Positions 9,244-16,215 of a stretch of 33,571 nt of DNA are shown piece by piece. Origin of the DNA: a virus; IMG/VR virus record IMGVR_UViG_3300006793_007074, positions 1 through 33,571 of that record; one strand, given 5' to 3'. Within the stretch, counting starts at the first letter, position 1. Each line of letters starts with the position of its first letter. The translations under genes were made by a program, and so were the position numbers. The notes below the pieces were generated by a model. The model searched no databases, was not told the origin of the DNA, and saw only the letters and a program-made list of their open reading frames with translations.

Positions 9244-10071
9244 ATGTAAGATACGATGAATCTTTTCGGCTGTTTTCTTACCTATTCCATCTATTGCCAT
9301 TATCTCTTCAACACTAGCATTTGCTAGGCTTGCGAGGTTCGGAAATGCCTCGACTATTCTACGTCGCGTCTTAGTTCCAATCTTAGGTAATGATTCAATC
9401 ATGGCGTTTCTATAATCACTAGGCTTTGCACCTTTTGGTCTAGGAACGTAAACTCTAGGGTCGTCATCTTCAATCTTGTCGACGAGTCTCTTGATGAGTT
9501 CGGCAGCGTCATGCTTGTCGGGGATGAATAGAGGGGGGTAGCCGACCGCACATAGAGAAGCAATATATCCGAGAAGGATTCTCTCATTCACATCACGCAT
9601 CATCACATCTTCTTTGATTTCTTGATAAGACTTCGTTACTATAAGATAAGAAAACTCAGCCTCTTCTCTCATAGCCCCAAGTTGTCTTAATCTCCTGTCG
9701 TCGAAAAGTGAAGGTAGAAAGTCATCTTCTTTTCTTTCTACGGAAACACTTCGAGTCGAAATATCACCAGACCCGGTGTTGAGATGAACGATTTCAAAAC
9801 CAAGATTGTTGAGATATTCAGCGATAACCCAGTGTTCTCTATGGTCTACCTTTTGCTGTCTATCTAACATCTCGTTTATGATAGCCCTACCGAGCCACTC
9901 GCAGCGTTCTTCTATCGAGTGGGGTATTTCCCCCACTTCAACGCTACCGCCGCTTAGAAGGCGTAACAAGGCAAGTTTACGGCCTAATCCACCGCTACTC
10001 GCCGCCTCTGCAAAAGCAGCAGGGTCGTCTAGTATTTCTTGAGGCTTGAATGTCTTATTTGCAGGGGTCAT
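9238..10071 (-). CDS. XPF/Mus81/Hef-type (ERCC4) nuclease with helix-hairpin-helix end
   Basis: A 277-residue protein. The signature of ERCC4 nucleases is present as GD (residues 102-103) then SVERKEDDF, with the Glu-Arg-Lys at 112-114. The C-terminus holds two helix-hairpin-helix motifs, LPKIGTKTRRRIVEAF and IMAIDGIGKKTAEKI, the usual DNA-binding end of this family. Family members cut branched DNA such as 3' flaps and stalled forks; the helicase domain of archaeal Hef is absent. The start is ATG 10071, which overlaps the primase stop as ATGA; ATG 10086 is an alternative. It is the last gene of the clamp-primase operon, so work in replication-fork or recombination processing is likely. A host-DNA-degrading role cannot be excluded. 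Confidence 0.87.
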   Translation of the reverse strand: MTPANKTFKPQEILDDPAAFAEAASSGGLGRKLALLRLLSGGSVEVGEIPHSIEERCEWLGRAIINEMLDRQQKVDHREHWVIAEYLNNLGFEIVHLNTGSGDISTRSVSVERKEDDFLPSLFDDRRLRQLGAMREEAEFSYLIVTKSYQEIKEDVMMRDVNERILLGYIASLCAVGYPPLFIPDKHDAAELIKRLVDKIEDDDPRVYVPRPKGAKPSDYRNAMIESLPKIGTKTRRRIVEAFPNLASLANASVEEIMAIDGIGKKTAEKIHRILHD

Positions 10072-11228
10072 ACTTTCTTGCTCCATTTACGTTTAATCTT
10101 CTTTTTCTTGGGGAATGCTTTGATGTATTTAGGACATGCGTCTCCGATACAACAACGGTCTCTTTTCAGAGTTGAACAGTTTGCATTCGTGTGGTATCTA
10201 TCGTTGTGGAATATCGAACCGAGTTGGTGTCTACGATAGTCATGGTTATGCACATCTACGTAGCCTCGTTCATTTGCTAATTCAATCCAGAGAGAATCGA
10301 AAGTGTCCAAGTCCATACCTAGAGACTTGGCGAACATTGCTGTGTGGACTCTTGCCTTATGATACGGATTCATTGTACGCAACTCATTTACAACACCGGG
10401 ACAACGGACTTCAAGCGAAGCAAGAAACTGTCCCAGTGAAGTTTCAACATTGACATTGATTTGACTTGAATTAACAGGACGTAATTCCACATCTTGTTTG
10501 TTGATTCTCACGTCTATGTATGTAATGAGTTCCTTCAAGTTGAATGTCTTACTTCCCAGAATGTAGTTCCCAACATTTTTTGGACGGTAAGAATGTTTCA
10601 CAATATTATCATGTCCACCATAAAGCATCTCTTTAGTAACGGGCATTGAATGGCGGCCACTTATCTCTCCATGTCTATTCACATGTTTAGTAAATGGGAA
10701 TCTACACAACCGCTTAGGGTCGCCAGTAGTTTGAACATCGAGTGTATTTAAGCCAAGTAAAACCTTCAAGTGAGTCTGGGTTGTATTAACGATTTTCCGT
10801 AGTGCGTCTGCTGAACCATCAGTGTGTTTGTACTTGAACAAAGTCGGCCTGTGCATAATGAATAAATGATAACCCTTTGAGCCAGAATATTGAACCCAAT
10901 GAGCAATGTCGTTTTCTTCTAGGTACTGAGATAACTTGACAGCATCAGCGTAAGCATTCTCCGGCTTGGTGTCATGGTCGAAGTCGAAGAAGGTGAGACG
11001 GTATTGTATCTGCGTAGGCAGTTGTTTACCGCCGCCATCATACCCCAAGCCGTCATAACCCTGTGTACTGATAAAGCACGAATTAGAACCGTTCCATTCA
11101 ACAAAAGAAGCATAAGCATCTTCGGGTGTAAAGATGAAATGTTGTCTTGGGTTTCCAACTGCACGTGGATAATGTGTGAAGCCTAATTGTTCACACAAAT
11201 CTTCAAACTGTTGGAAGTCAAGTCTCAT
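10068..11228 (-). CDS. Archaeo-eukaryotic primase, PriS-like catalytic subunit
   Basis: A 386-residue protein with the primase motifs in order: FDFD (residues 81-84, metal-binding Asp82 and Asp84), SGSKGYHLFI (115-124), and RLCRFPFTKH (173-182). These match the DxD, SGxKGxH and basic nucleotide-binding motifs of the AEP superfamily, which makes primers for DNA synthesis. Near the C-terminus a Cys cluster (CSTLK, RCCIGDAC) precedes a very basic tail (KKKKIKRK). The cluster could hold zinc or an Fe-S centre, as the PriL subunit does in cellular primases, so one protein may do both jobs. No separate PriL gene is in the window. The start ATG 11228 overlaps the previous stop as TGATG; the TTG at 11231 is rejected. 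Confidence 0.9.
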   Translation of the reverse strand: MRLDFQQFEDLCEQLGFTHYPRAVGNPRQHFIFTPEDAYASFVEWNGSNSCFISTQGYDGLGYDGGGKQLPTQIQYRLTFFDFDHDTKPENAYADAVKLSQYLEENDIAHWVQYSGSKGYHLFIMHRPTLFKYKHTDGSADALRKIVNTTQTHLKVLLGLNTLDVQTTGDPKRLCRFPFTKHVNRHGEISGRHSMPVTKEMLYGGHDNIVKHSYRPKNVGNYILGSKTFNLKELITYIDVRINKQDVELRPVNSSQINVNVETSLGQFLASLEVRCPGVVNELRTMNPYHKARVHTAMFAKSLGMDLDTFDSLWIELANERGYVDVHNHDYRRHQLGSIFHNDRYHTNANCSTLKRDRCCIGDACPKYIKAFPKKKKIKRKWSKKV

Positions 11229-11437
11229 CAATTCCCGTCCAATAATTTTGTAAATGTGTCCGAAAGACCTTGTAATTCTTTCTTGATTCTCTGTTCATAT
11301 GCTAGGTCTATTTGCTGCTCTGTTATTCCCATAGCCGCTTTCAATAAGTCGACCGTAACTAACAGTCTCAAACTCTCTGTATCTTCCTCAGTAAATCCAA
11401 GCATTTCTTCTATTCTTAATATCGTTTTGTCCTTCAT
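11228..11437 (-). CDS. Small helical protein between clamp and primase
   Basis: A 69-residue protein of unknown family, strongly helical and acidic in its first half (EEMLGFTEEDTESLRLL), with a Leu-rich middle and a final amphipathic helix. Its ATG 11437 overlaps the clamp stop as ATGA and its stop overlaps the primase start as TGATG, so its output is tied to both. A role as a small subunit or linker of the primase-clamp assembly is possible from position alone. Confidence 0.65.
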   Translation of the reverse strand: MKDKTILRIEEMLGFTEEDTESLRLLVTVDLLKAAMGITEQQIDLAYEQRIKKELQGLSDTFTKLLDGN

Positions 11438-12261
11438 TCTTTCACCGCTTCTGTTGCTAAAACTGATGTAAACTCGCCATCAGTTGAGTCAATAATAACG
11501 AATGCACCTTCTCTATGTTTAGAGATACGTACTTCGGTTGTATCTGTTGAAAACTTACGAAGTATAGTATCGAGGTTCTCACTGAATCTAATAGTCCAAG
11601 ATGTAGGCTCAAGAACCGAATCATATTCTACGTCAGACCATGAACGTGTCGTCTTAGAAGTCCAATGACCCGCCATACATCTACCTTCGCCTCGATGTTT
11701 TTCGTTCAAGAATAATTCAACATACGGGGCTTTCGCTACCTTCATATCTTTCAGACAATTCTTGAGTTGACTCATAGACATTTCAATAACATAATCAGCA
11801 GGTTCATTTCTAAACATGGGGAATGTTCTCACGCCATCCACGATAGGTAAAACCCAACGGTCTGGTATTGTCAAACATTCATCCTCGTCAGAACAATTGA
11901 TTTCTGCTCCTGTGGTTTCTCCTTGTATGCGAATCATACTATGGGTGTCCGTAGTGATACGAACAGTTTCATCCCTCTGAAACTTTAGTTTGAGAAGATT
12001 CGAAAGTTCCTTTGGATTAACCAAAAGCACACAAGGCTTCGCCAGTGAAGAAAGAACATTCCATCGGTCAACAAATACTTGAAGTGTTCTCGTTTGATTC
12101 GTAGTCCAAATAGAAGCACCGTCGTCGTCGAATAAAATACGTACTGGGGTAGGTGGGTCATCCACTGTCCCTGCATCGAGGAATGGTGTAAGGCGGCTAG
12201 TGGCGGCTGTTATATCCACCTGTCGAGAAACGGCAGTGTTGGGTGTGTTCTCTCTAGCCAT
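11434..12261 (-). CDS. Probable PCNA-like sliding clamp, divergent
   Basis: A 275-residue protein of about the length of a PCNA monomer (roughly 245-260) and with a similar run of alternating strands. The closest resemblance is at the C-terminus, TWTIRFSENLDTILRKF then EVRISKHREGAFVIIDS, which parallels the closing strands of PCNA, although the usual last peptide is not conserved. Its place directly before the primase gene agrees. I chose ATG 12261: a TATA box lies at 12285-12292, so a leaderless transcript would begin there, while the in-frame TTG at 12285 lies inside the box. It leads an operon clamp, small protein, primase, nuclease. Identity as a clamp is a family-level guess, not certain; a structure prediction showing a two-domain PCNA fold would settle it. 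Confidence 0.6.
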   Translation of the reverse strand: MARENTPNTAVSRQVDITAATSRLTPFLDAGTVDDPPTPVRILFDDDGASIWTTNQTRTLQVFVDRWNVLSSLAKPCVLLVNPKELSNLLKLKFQRDETVRITTDTHSMIRIQGETTGAEINCSDEDECLTIPDRWVLPIVDGVRTFPMFRNEPADYVIEMSMSQLKNCLKDMKVAKAPYVELFLNEKHRGEGRCMAGHWTSKTTRSWSDVEYDSVLEPTSWTIRFSENLDTILRKFSTDTTEVRISKHREGAFVIIDSTDGEFTSVLATEAVKE

Positions 12262-12293
12262 ACCTTGAACGTAGTTCCCCACCAATATAAACG
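12262..12293 (-). promoter_or_regulatory. TATA promoter, GGTGGGG class, of the clamp-primase operon
   Basis: Minus-strand TTTATATTGGTGGGG begins at 12292. The same core, TATATTGGTGGGG, occurs before the helicase operon at 21733, and TATATGGGTGGGG before the predicted ssDNA-binding protein at 17370. The distance to ATG 12261 is 24-31 nt. Confidence 0.65.
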
Positions 12294-12301
12294 GGCTTGT
12301 G

Positions 12302-12505
12302 TTATTGCCCGCCTACTCTTTGGCCGTAGTTGTATTCTGGCAGCCAGTCTAGCCACATAAGATACTCATTGACTGCCGTACAATATTCGCAGTCGTGGTC
12401 TAATTCAGAGATAGAATGGCCGCAAGGTCCTTTCCAATGATTCTGGATTTCCCATGCGGCCAAACCGTCCTTCAAGAATTGAAGTCGAGGGTCGAATGCA
12501 CTCAT
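12302..12505 (-). CDS. Small Cys/His protein, probably zinc-binding
   Basis: A 67-residue protein, rich in Trp and Tyr, with GPCGHS (Cys28, His30) and HDCEYC (Cys39, Cys42), a spacing that suits one zinc site. No family recognised. ATG 12505 overlaps the previous stop as ATGA, so it is the second gene of a two-gene unit driven by the conserved TTATATACCCCTA promoter. Confidence 0.65.
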   Translation of the reverse strand: MSAFDPRLQFLKDGLAAWEIQNHWKGPCGHSISELDHDCEYCTAVNEYLMWLDWLPEYNYGQRVGGQ

Positions 12506-12774
12506 GCGTACACCCTCTCTAACTCAGCAGCGACGTAAACGTCGGAAACCCCGTCAACCCTGTCCCTGTAAGCCCTCATTACAGCGTTCATGTTGGCTAC
12601 GCGAGTTGCATACCAAGCACCGACTTCCGCGTCCCAGTTGTAAGTAGCACCATTGGTAACGGAAACAGTTACTTCTACGTCCATGTTTTCCATTTGACGT
12701 ACATAGTTTACAGTCATGCCTTGAGGCATAGCGTCCCACATTTGTTGTGTCATTTGTTGTTCTTGGCAGTTCAT
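12502..12774 (-). CDS. Small hypothetical protein under the conserved CCCCTA promoter
   Basis: A 90-residue acidic protein rich in Met, Gln and Val, with no recognised domain and a single Cys. A strand-like stretch DVEVTVSVTNGATYNW is followed by a long helix. ATG 12774 is the first codon, 23-28 nt from the TATA box, and the promoter sequence runs right up to it (TAGAACATG), so the start is well supported. It is one of the five genes led by this promoter; the next gene is coupled to it. Confidence 0.7.
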   Translation of the reverse strand: MNCQEQQMTQQMWDAMPQGMTVNYVRQMENMDVEVTVSVTNGATYNWDAEVGAWYATRVANMNAVMRAYRDRVDGVSDVYVAAELERVYA

Positions 12775-12820
12775 GTTCTAGCGGAGAGGCTAGGGGTATA
12801 TAAGATGTTCGTTATAGGTA
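12775..12820 (-). promoter_or_regulatory. Conserved CCCCTA promoter, copy 1
   Basis: On the minus strand the order is CCTATAA, a 9-10 nt gap, TTATATACCCCTA (TATA core 12797-12802), a short gap, then TAGAACATG. A 22-nt stretch around the TATA box is identical to the copy before the plus-strand gene at 26896. Confidence 0.75.
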
Positions 12821-13102
12821 TTACCAACCATTTTTTGTTGTATATTGCCCTTCGTATGTGTCGGGAGCAAAGCCGTGTCGGTTAGTCCAATACCAATGAT
12901 GGCCGGGAACACATACGTCGCAACGTCCATTTGCGTAGTCCTTGTCTTGATTTCTTTCAACTGCTCTCTTGTCGCTTGGGTGATACGCTAGTCCGCATTC
13001 TGAACAACATTGAGCGGGTCCTTGTATGTCCCTATACATAGGGTGTGCGGGCATGAGCGTGATTAGTGCTTGCTTTTCTGTTAGAGTGAGGCGTTTCTCC
13101 AT
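12821..13102 (-). CDS. Small zinc-finger-like protein under the conserved CCCCTA promoter
   Basis: A 93-residue protein with two pairs of metal ligands, QCCSEC (Cys32, Cys33, Cys36) and RCDVC (Cys61, Cys64), typical of a zinc ribbon, and a His/Trp-rich segment after them (GHHWYWTNRHG). The N-terminal helix TLTEKQALITLM looks like a protein-contact segment. No family recognised. ATG 13102 is fixed by the conserved promoter. It may be a regulator or a small host-interaction protein. Confidence 0.72.
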   Translation of the reverse strand: MEKRLTLTEKQALITLMPAHPMYRDIQGPAQCCSECGLAYHPSDKRAVERNQDKDYANGRCDVCVPGHHWYWTNRHGFAPDTYEGQYTTKNGW

Positions 13103-13145
13103 GTTCTATCGGAGCGGGTAGGGGTATATAACCTTTTACTTATAG
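13103..13145 (-). promoter_or_regulatory. Conserved CCCCTA promoter, copy 2
   Basis: Minus-strand CCTATAAGTAAAA, then GTTATATACCCCTACCC (TATA core 13125-13130), ending ATAGAACATG. Apart from a few bases it is the same over about 46 nt as the copy at 22305-22348, more than 9 kb away in front of an unrelated gene. The upstream box overlaps the stop codon of the gene at 13140. Confidence 0.8.
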
Positions 13146-13478
13146 GTCATACGCATCTGGTAAAGCAAGCCATGTTTTCTGCGGATATTTGGACCTGCCA
13201 TCTACGCTGCTTATTTTTTCAGAACCTACGCACACGAATAGATGAGGTTTCTTTGCCAGATGATTTGACAACCGATTCATTTCGAATGGTTGATTATCGA
13301 GTGCAGCAATTTGACCCGTAGTCAATGGAACACCATCGGGATGAGTTGCACCCGCTTTCATCATAGCATTCCAAAGACGTTTCACATTACGACCATCAGA
13401 CTTGCCTAGGCGACCTTTTCGTCGCTGTCCATATTTACTGCTAGGCACGTATTTGTCGTCTTGTGTTTTATCATTCAT
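13140..13478 (-). CDS. Winged-helix-like DNA-binding protein
   Basis: A 112-residue basic protein. After a Lys/Arg-rich start (SKYGQRRKGRLGKSDGRNVK) comes a likely winged helix-turn-helix: PLTTGQIAALDN, then MNRLSNHLAKKPHLF, then a wing and a final strand (KYPQKTWLALPD). Proteins of this form often act as regulators or DNA-binding helpers. ATG 13478 overlaps the end of the Cas4/RecB-like nuclease gene by 8 nt, so the two are made together. It is a candidate regulator for one of the promoter classes, which is inference. Confidence 0.65.
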   Translation of the reverse strand: MNDKTQDDKYVPSSKYGQRRKGRLGKSDGRNVKRLWNAMMKAGATHPDGVPLTTGQIAALDNQPFEMNRLSNHLAKKPHLFVCVGSEKISSVDGRSKYPQKTWLALPDAYDL

Positions 13479-14667
13479 CTGCTTTCGATTCCTTTTTCTT
13501 TATGTTCATCCTACGCTGTGGCTTAACTATCGCAGTCTTTTTGACTTGGACCGCCACATCTTCGGGTAATACAGGAAGCACTTTTTCAACGGCAGTTTTG
13601 GATAAAGTAACCATCTGGCCGAATACAGCAGGTGGAACAAGTTCTTGAACCATTGACGGAATGTACTGAGTTCTTGTTGTCTCACCCCATACAACAGACC
13701 AATTCTGCGTCTCTATAACGCAGTCATCAACAGGCATCTGCCTATCGAACACGTTGTTCTTTAGGTGAGCGTCGATTGACCTTTGCCTACGGTCTAACAT
13801 CTGCTTAGAGGCTTTGATAGTGGCTAACTCTGTTAGCATCTCATCCAAGTCCTCACCCATAGTAGGGTCGAGTAAATCCCATGCACCCTTCTGCATTAAT
13901 TCCTGTGCCTTTGGACATAAGTCAGCGAATGCACACCACTTACAACCATCACCGATAGTTGGATTCCCTTTCTCAATTTTTGAAATCCATTCGTATTGAG
14001 TTTTCAGCCAGTCTTTGAACGAATCAATTTTCTCATCGGACCATGTAGTTGACACTACGCCGTAGCGTAGCAAGTCAAATGAAAACTTGATTTTCTTTTC
14101 CGGCCACCACTCTCTCGCAACTGCAAGATAGATTCCGGCCTGTATTGAATTATCAGCCTCGGCTTGAGTTATGTCAGCCCTTTGAGTCTTGTAGTCAAGT
14201 AATTCAATCGTCCCATCCCTGTGTTCCAAGATGGCATCAATAAAACCGAATACTGGTGTTCCGTTTGATAATTTGTAAGGACTTCGATGTGTTCCGAATC
14301 CTCTTTCAGTGTCGATGATTCTTACTGGTTGACGACCCCTTCGGTCGAACCAACGGGTCAGCATACGTTTGCCATCTTCATAGAATTGGAAATCGACTTC
14401 TGAGATTGAGTTTTCTTTCTCATAATATTCCATAAGACGGTCGAATGTTAGTTTGCCTGTCTTACCATCTTCATCGGGCTTACGCCAATGCTCTAGTGCA
14501 TTGTGAACATTCGTTCCGACTCTAGCCGCTTGACTAGAATCCCTGTGGTTCGCTTTTGCCTTAAGCGTTATTTCATCATCAGACTTGGGGTCATAATGAT
14601 ACTCATACTGTTGTGTGCAGTTCTTCGCCATTTTTAGTCTACTGGCCGATAAGTAGGGTACTTTCAT
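13471..14667 (-). CDS. Cas4/RecB-family PD-(D/E)XK exonuclease with predicted Fe-S cluster
   Basis: A 398-residue protein. Near the start is LSASRLKMAKNC (Cys17), then VGTNVHNALEHW, then the core GFIDAIL, ELLDYKTQ and the later QAGIYLAVA, which together form the PD-(D/E)XK nuclease site. A group CKWCAFADLC in the second half gives three more cysteines; with Cys17 this is the four-Cys layout that holds a 4Fe-4S cluster in Cas4 and AddB. The family resects DNA ends. An extra 150 or so residues after the Cys group end in a basic tail. ATG 14667 was chosen over TTG 14685 because a TATA box (14692-14697) sits 25-30 nt before it. It probably works with the RecA-like ATPase upstream. Confidence 0.88.
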   Translation of the reverse strand: MKVPYLSASRLKMAKNCTQQYEYHYDPKSDDEITLKAKANHRDSSQAARVGTNVHNALEHWRKPDEDGKTGKLTFDRLMEYYEKENSISEVDFQFYEDGKRMLTRWFDRRGRQPVRIIDTERGFGTHRSPYKLSNGTPVFGFIDAILEHRDGTIELLDYKTQRADITQAEADNSIQAGIYLAVAREWWPEKKIKFSFDLLRYGVVSTTWSDEKIDSFKDWLKTQYEWISKIEKGNPTIGDGCKWCAFADLCPKAQELMQKGAWDLLDPTMGEDLDEMLTELATIKASKQMLDRRQRSIDAHLKNNVFDRQMPVDDCVIETQNWSVVWGETTRTQYIPSMVQELVPPAVFGQMVTLSKTAVEKVLPVLPEDVAVQVKKTAIVKPQRRMNIKKKESKADE

Positions 14668-14700
14668 AATGAAAGCGTGTCTCAAGTGTCGTATAAATTA
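14668..14700 (-). promoter_or_regulatory. TATA promoter of the nuclease gene
   Basis: Minus-strand TAATTTATAC with the core TTTATA at 14692-14697, 25-30 nt before ATG 14667. It lacks both the CCCCTA and the GGTGGGG elements of the other two promoter groups. Confidence 0.5.
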
Positions 14701-14710
14701 AACGGCTTAT

Positions 14711-15283
14711 TTATTGCCAACGGGGGCCTTCTATCCATCCTACTAAGGACTTGCGGTGTCCACTGGTAATAGGGGTTACAAAGTGTTCATGATAGGAAGG
14801 GAACACTATGATTGACCCCTTCTTTGCTAGGTCTATTTGAGCAGGTGAAGCGGTGTGAGAGAATCCTAATTCTCCCCCTTCGTAATCCTCTGGGTCGGAT
14901 AATTGAATGACTATGCTTAACTTCCTGTGCATACCATCTTGTCTGTTCCAGTCGATGTCATGGTGTGTGTGGTAGTGGTGTCCTACATCAGCATACTCTG
15001 TAAATTGTAGCGGTGGCAATGAGGTAACAGAGACACCAAAATGTTGGTTTGCTGCCATTGCATATTCCCATATTGTGTTGTGTAATTCTTTGTAGACATC
15101 ATCATTCGGGACCCATCTAATATCGGTCTTTCTATGACCGTCATTCTCATCGTCTCCGTCATCTCCAGTCCTAAAGGTTGATGCTTTTTGGACTGGTAGT
15201 TTAACACACTTCTCGACCCATCCATCAATTGTTTCAGATGGAATAGCCTCAGACCACATTAGCCATGCGGGGTGTTTCATCAT
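14711..15283 (-). CDS. 2OG-Fe(II) oxygenase, prolyl-4-hydroxylase-like
   Basis: A 190-residue protein of the P4H type. The iron ligands are H107 and D109 (in HTHHDIDW) and H167 (in FPSYHEHFVTPI); Arg177 in GHRKSLVGW is the 2-oxoglutarate-binding residue, and the EGGELGF turn before the second half is also typical. Such enzymes hydroxylate proline in proteins, or other targets in viral and bacterial members. The start ATG 15283 follows the TGA of the RecA-like ATPase with no gap, so it is made with the replication genes. The giant collagen-like fibre in this genome is an obvious possible substrate, but the operon position argues equally for a protein or nucleic-acid target in replication. Confidence 0.9.
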   Translation of the reverse strand: MMKHPAWLMWSEAIPSETIDGWVEKCVKLPVQKASTFRTGDDGDDENDGHRKTDIRWVPNDDVYKELHNTIWEYAMAANQHFGVSVTSLPPLQFTEYADVGHHYHTHHDIDWNRQDGMHRKLSIVIQLSDPEDYEGGELGFSHTASPAQIDLAKKGSIIVFPSYHEHFVTPITSGHRKSLVGWIEGPRWQ

Positions 15284-16180
15284 TCAATTCATCCCCTGTT
15301 TTTTAGCAGCGTTCCAGAACCTTTCGGGTGTTGGGTTGTCTATTCTAAATGGTTTACAAGCACGTGATTTCTTTACGTGTGCCGTGTGCCTAACTTGAGT
15401 CTCTCCGCCTTTGGTTCTCTGTTGCTGAGATAATTCGATAATCCAATCAAAGAGAGGGTCGGTTTGGTCTGGACGACCTGCTGCGGAAACGACTTGTTTT
15501 TCGTTTGCAGTTCCGTAATCTTGGGTGTACTGTCTAAGTAATACCGTAGATATGAAATGATAGTTATACAACTCTCCACCGATTTTTAATCTCTCATATG
15601 GTTGGAAAAATAATTTGTTAATCACTTTGTAAGAGTGCATTTGACCTTCGGCAAAAGCAGGTAGTGTTTTCTTACCTTCTGCAACTGCTTGTTGTTGTCG
15701 TGCTAGTAACAATTCTCCTTCGGATTTACCATGTACTTCTTGAGAATAATAGTCCCGGCATGATAGATAGTATGCACCTTCATTTTCCATAACCATGACA
15801 CGAACACCGTCTGGATATTCAGCAGCATGTTGTCTATGTAAATCAATGAATGCTAATACCATATCATTGACTTCTTGGGGGTTACGACATACCTTACGGT
15901 ATAGGCGAGAACGAAGAGGTTTAGGTAGAATATCTTCACGTGCAACTAAGTCGGCTTGGCCTTCTAAATCGCAATCAATAATCGTCATGAGACACTCAGA
16001 CGGGTCTCTTCCTTCACTATGATGTGCGAAGTGTGTCAAGGCAAAGGTGGACTTACCCGCTCCACTGAAACCTTGTAGTTTCATATGTCGTGGGCGAATC
16101 TTAACCATTGAATCTCCTGTATCACACGATGCAATCAAATTAGCGTAGGCTTCGGTTTTCTTCTTTGTTGACTTTGCCAT
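15284..16180 (-). CDS. RecA-like P-loop ATPase, Sak4/AAA_24-type
   Basis: A 298-residue ATPase with Walker A GFSGAGKST (residues 37-45) and a Walker-B-like strand MTIIDCD near 65-71. The size and layout fit the phage nucleotide-binding proteins grouped as AAA_24, some of which (Sak4) act in single-strand annealing recombination. The neighbours support this: a predicted ssDNA-binding protein just upstream and an end-resecting nuclease downstream. ATG 16180 is preceded by GGAGAG at good spacing; GTG 16201 is less likely. A role in DNA packaging or another motor is not excluded. Confidence 0.78.
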   Translation of the reverse strand: MAKSTKKKTEAYANLIASCDTGDSMVKIRPRHMKLQGFSGAGKSTFALTHFAHHSEGRDPSECLMTIIDCDLEGQADLVAREDILPKPLRSRLYRKVCRNPQEVNDMVLAFIDLHRQHAAEYPDGVRVMVMENEGAYYLSCRDYYSQEVHGKSEGELLLARQQQAVAEGKKTLPAFAEGQMHSYKVINKLFFQPYERLKIGGELYNYHFISTVLLRQYTQDYGTANEKQVVSAAGRPDQTDPLFDWIIELSQQQRTKGGETQVRHTAHVKKSRACKPFRIDNPTPERFWNAAKKQGMN

Positions 16181-16215
16181 AATAATCTCTCCGTTCTCCA
16201 CCTAATTAAATCCGA

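Noticed and set aside
12262-12285. TTG start of the clamp-like gene
   Set aside because: It lies inside the TATA region; ATG 12261 is at leaderless distance.
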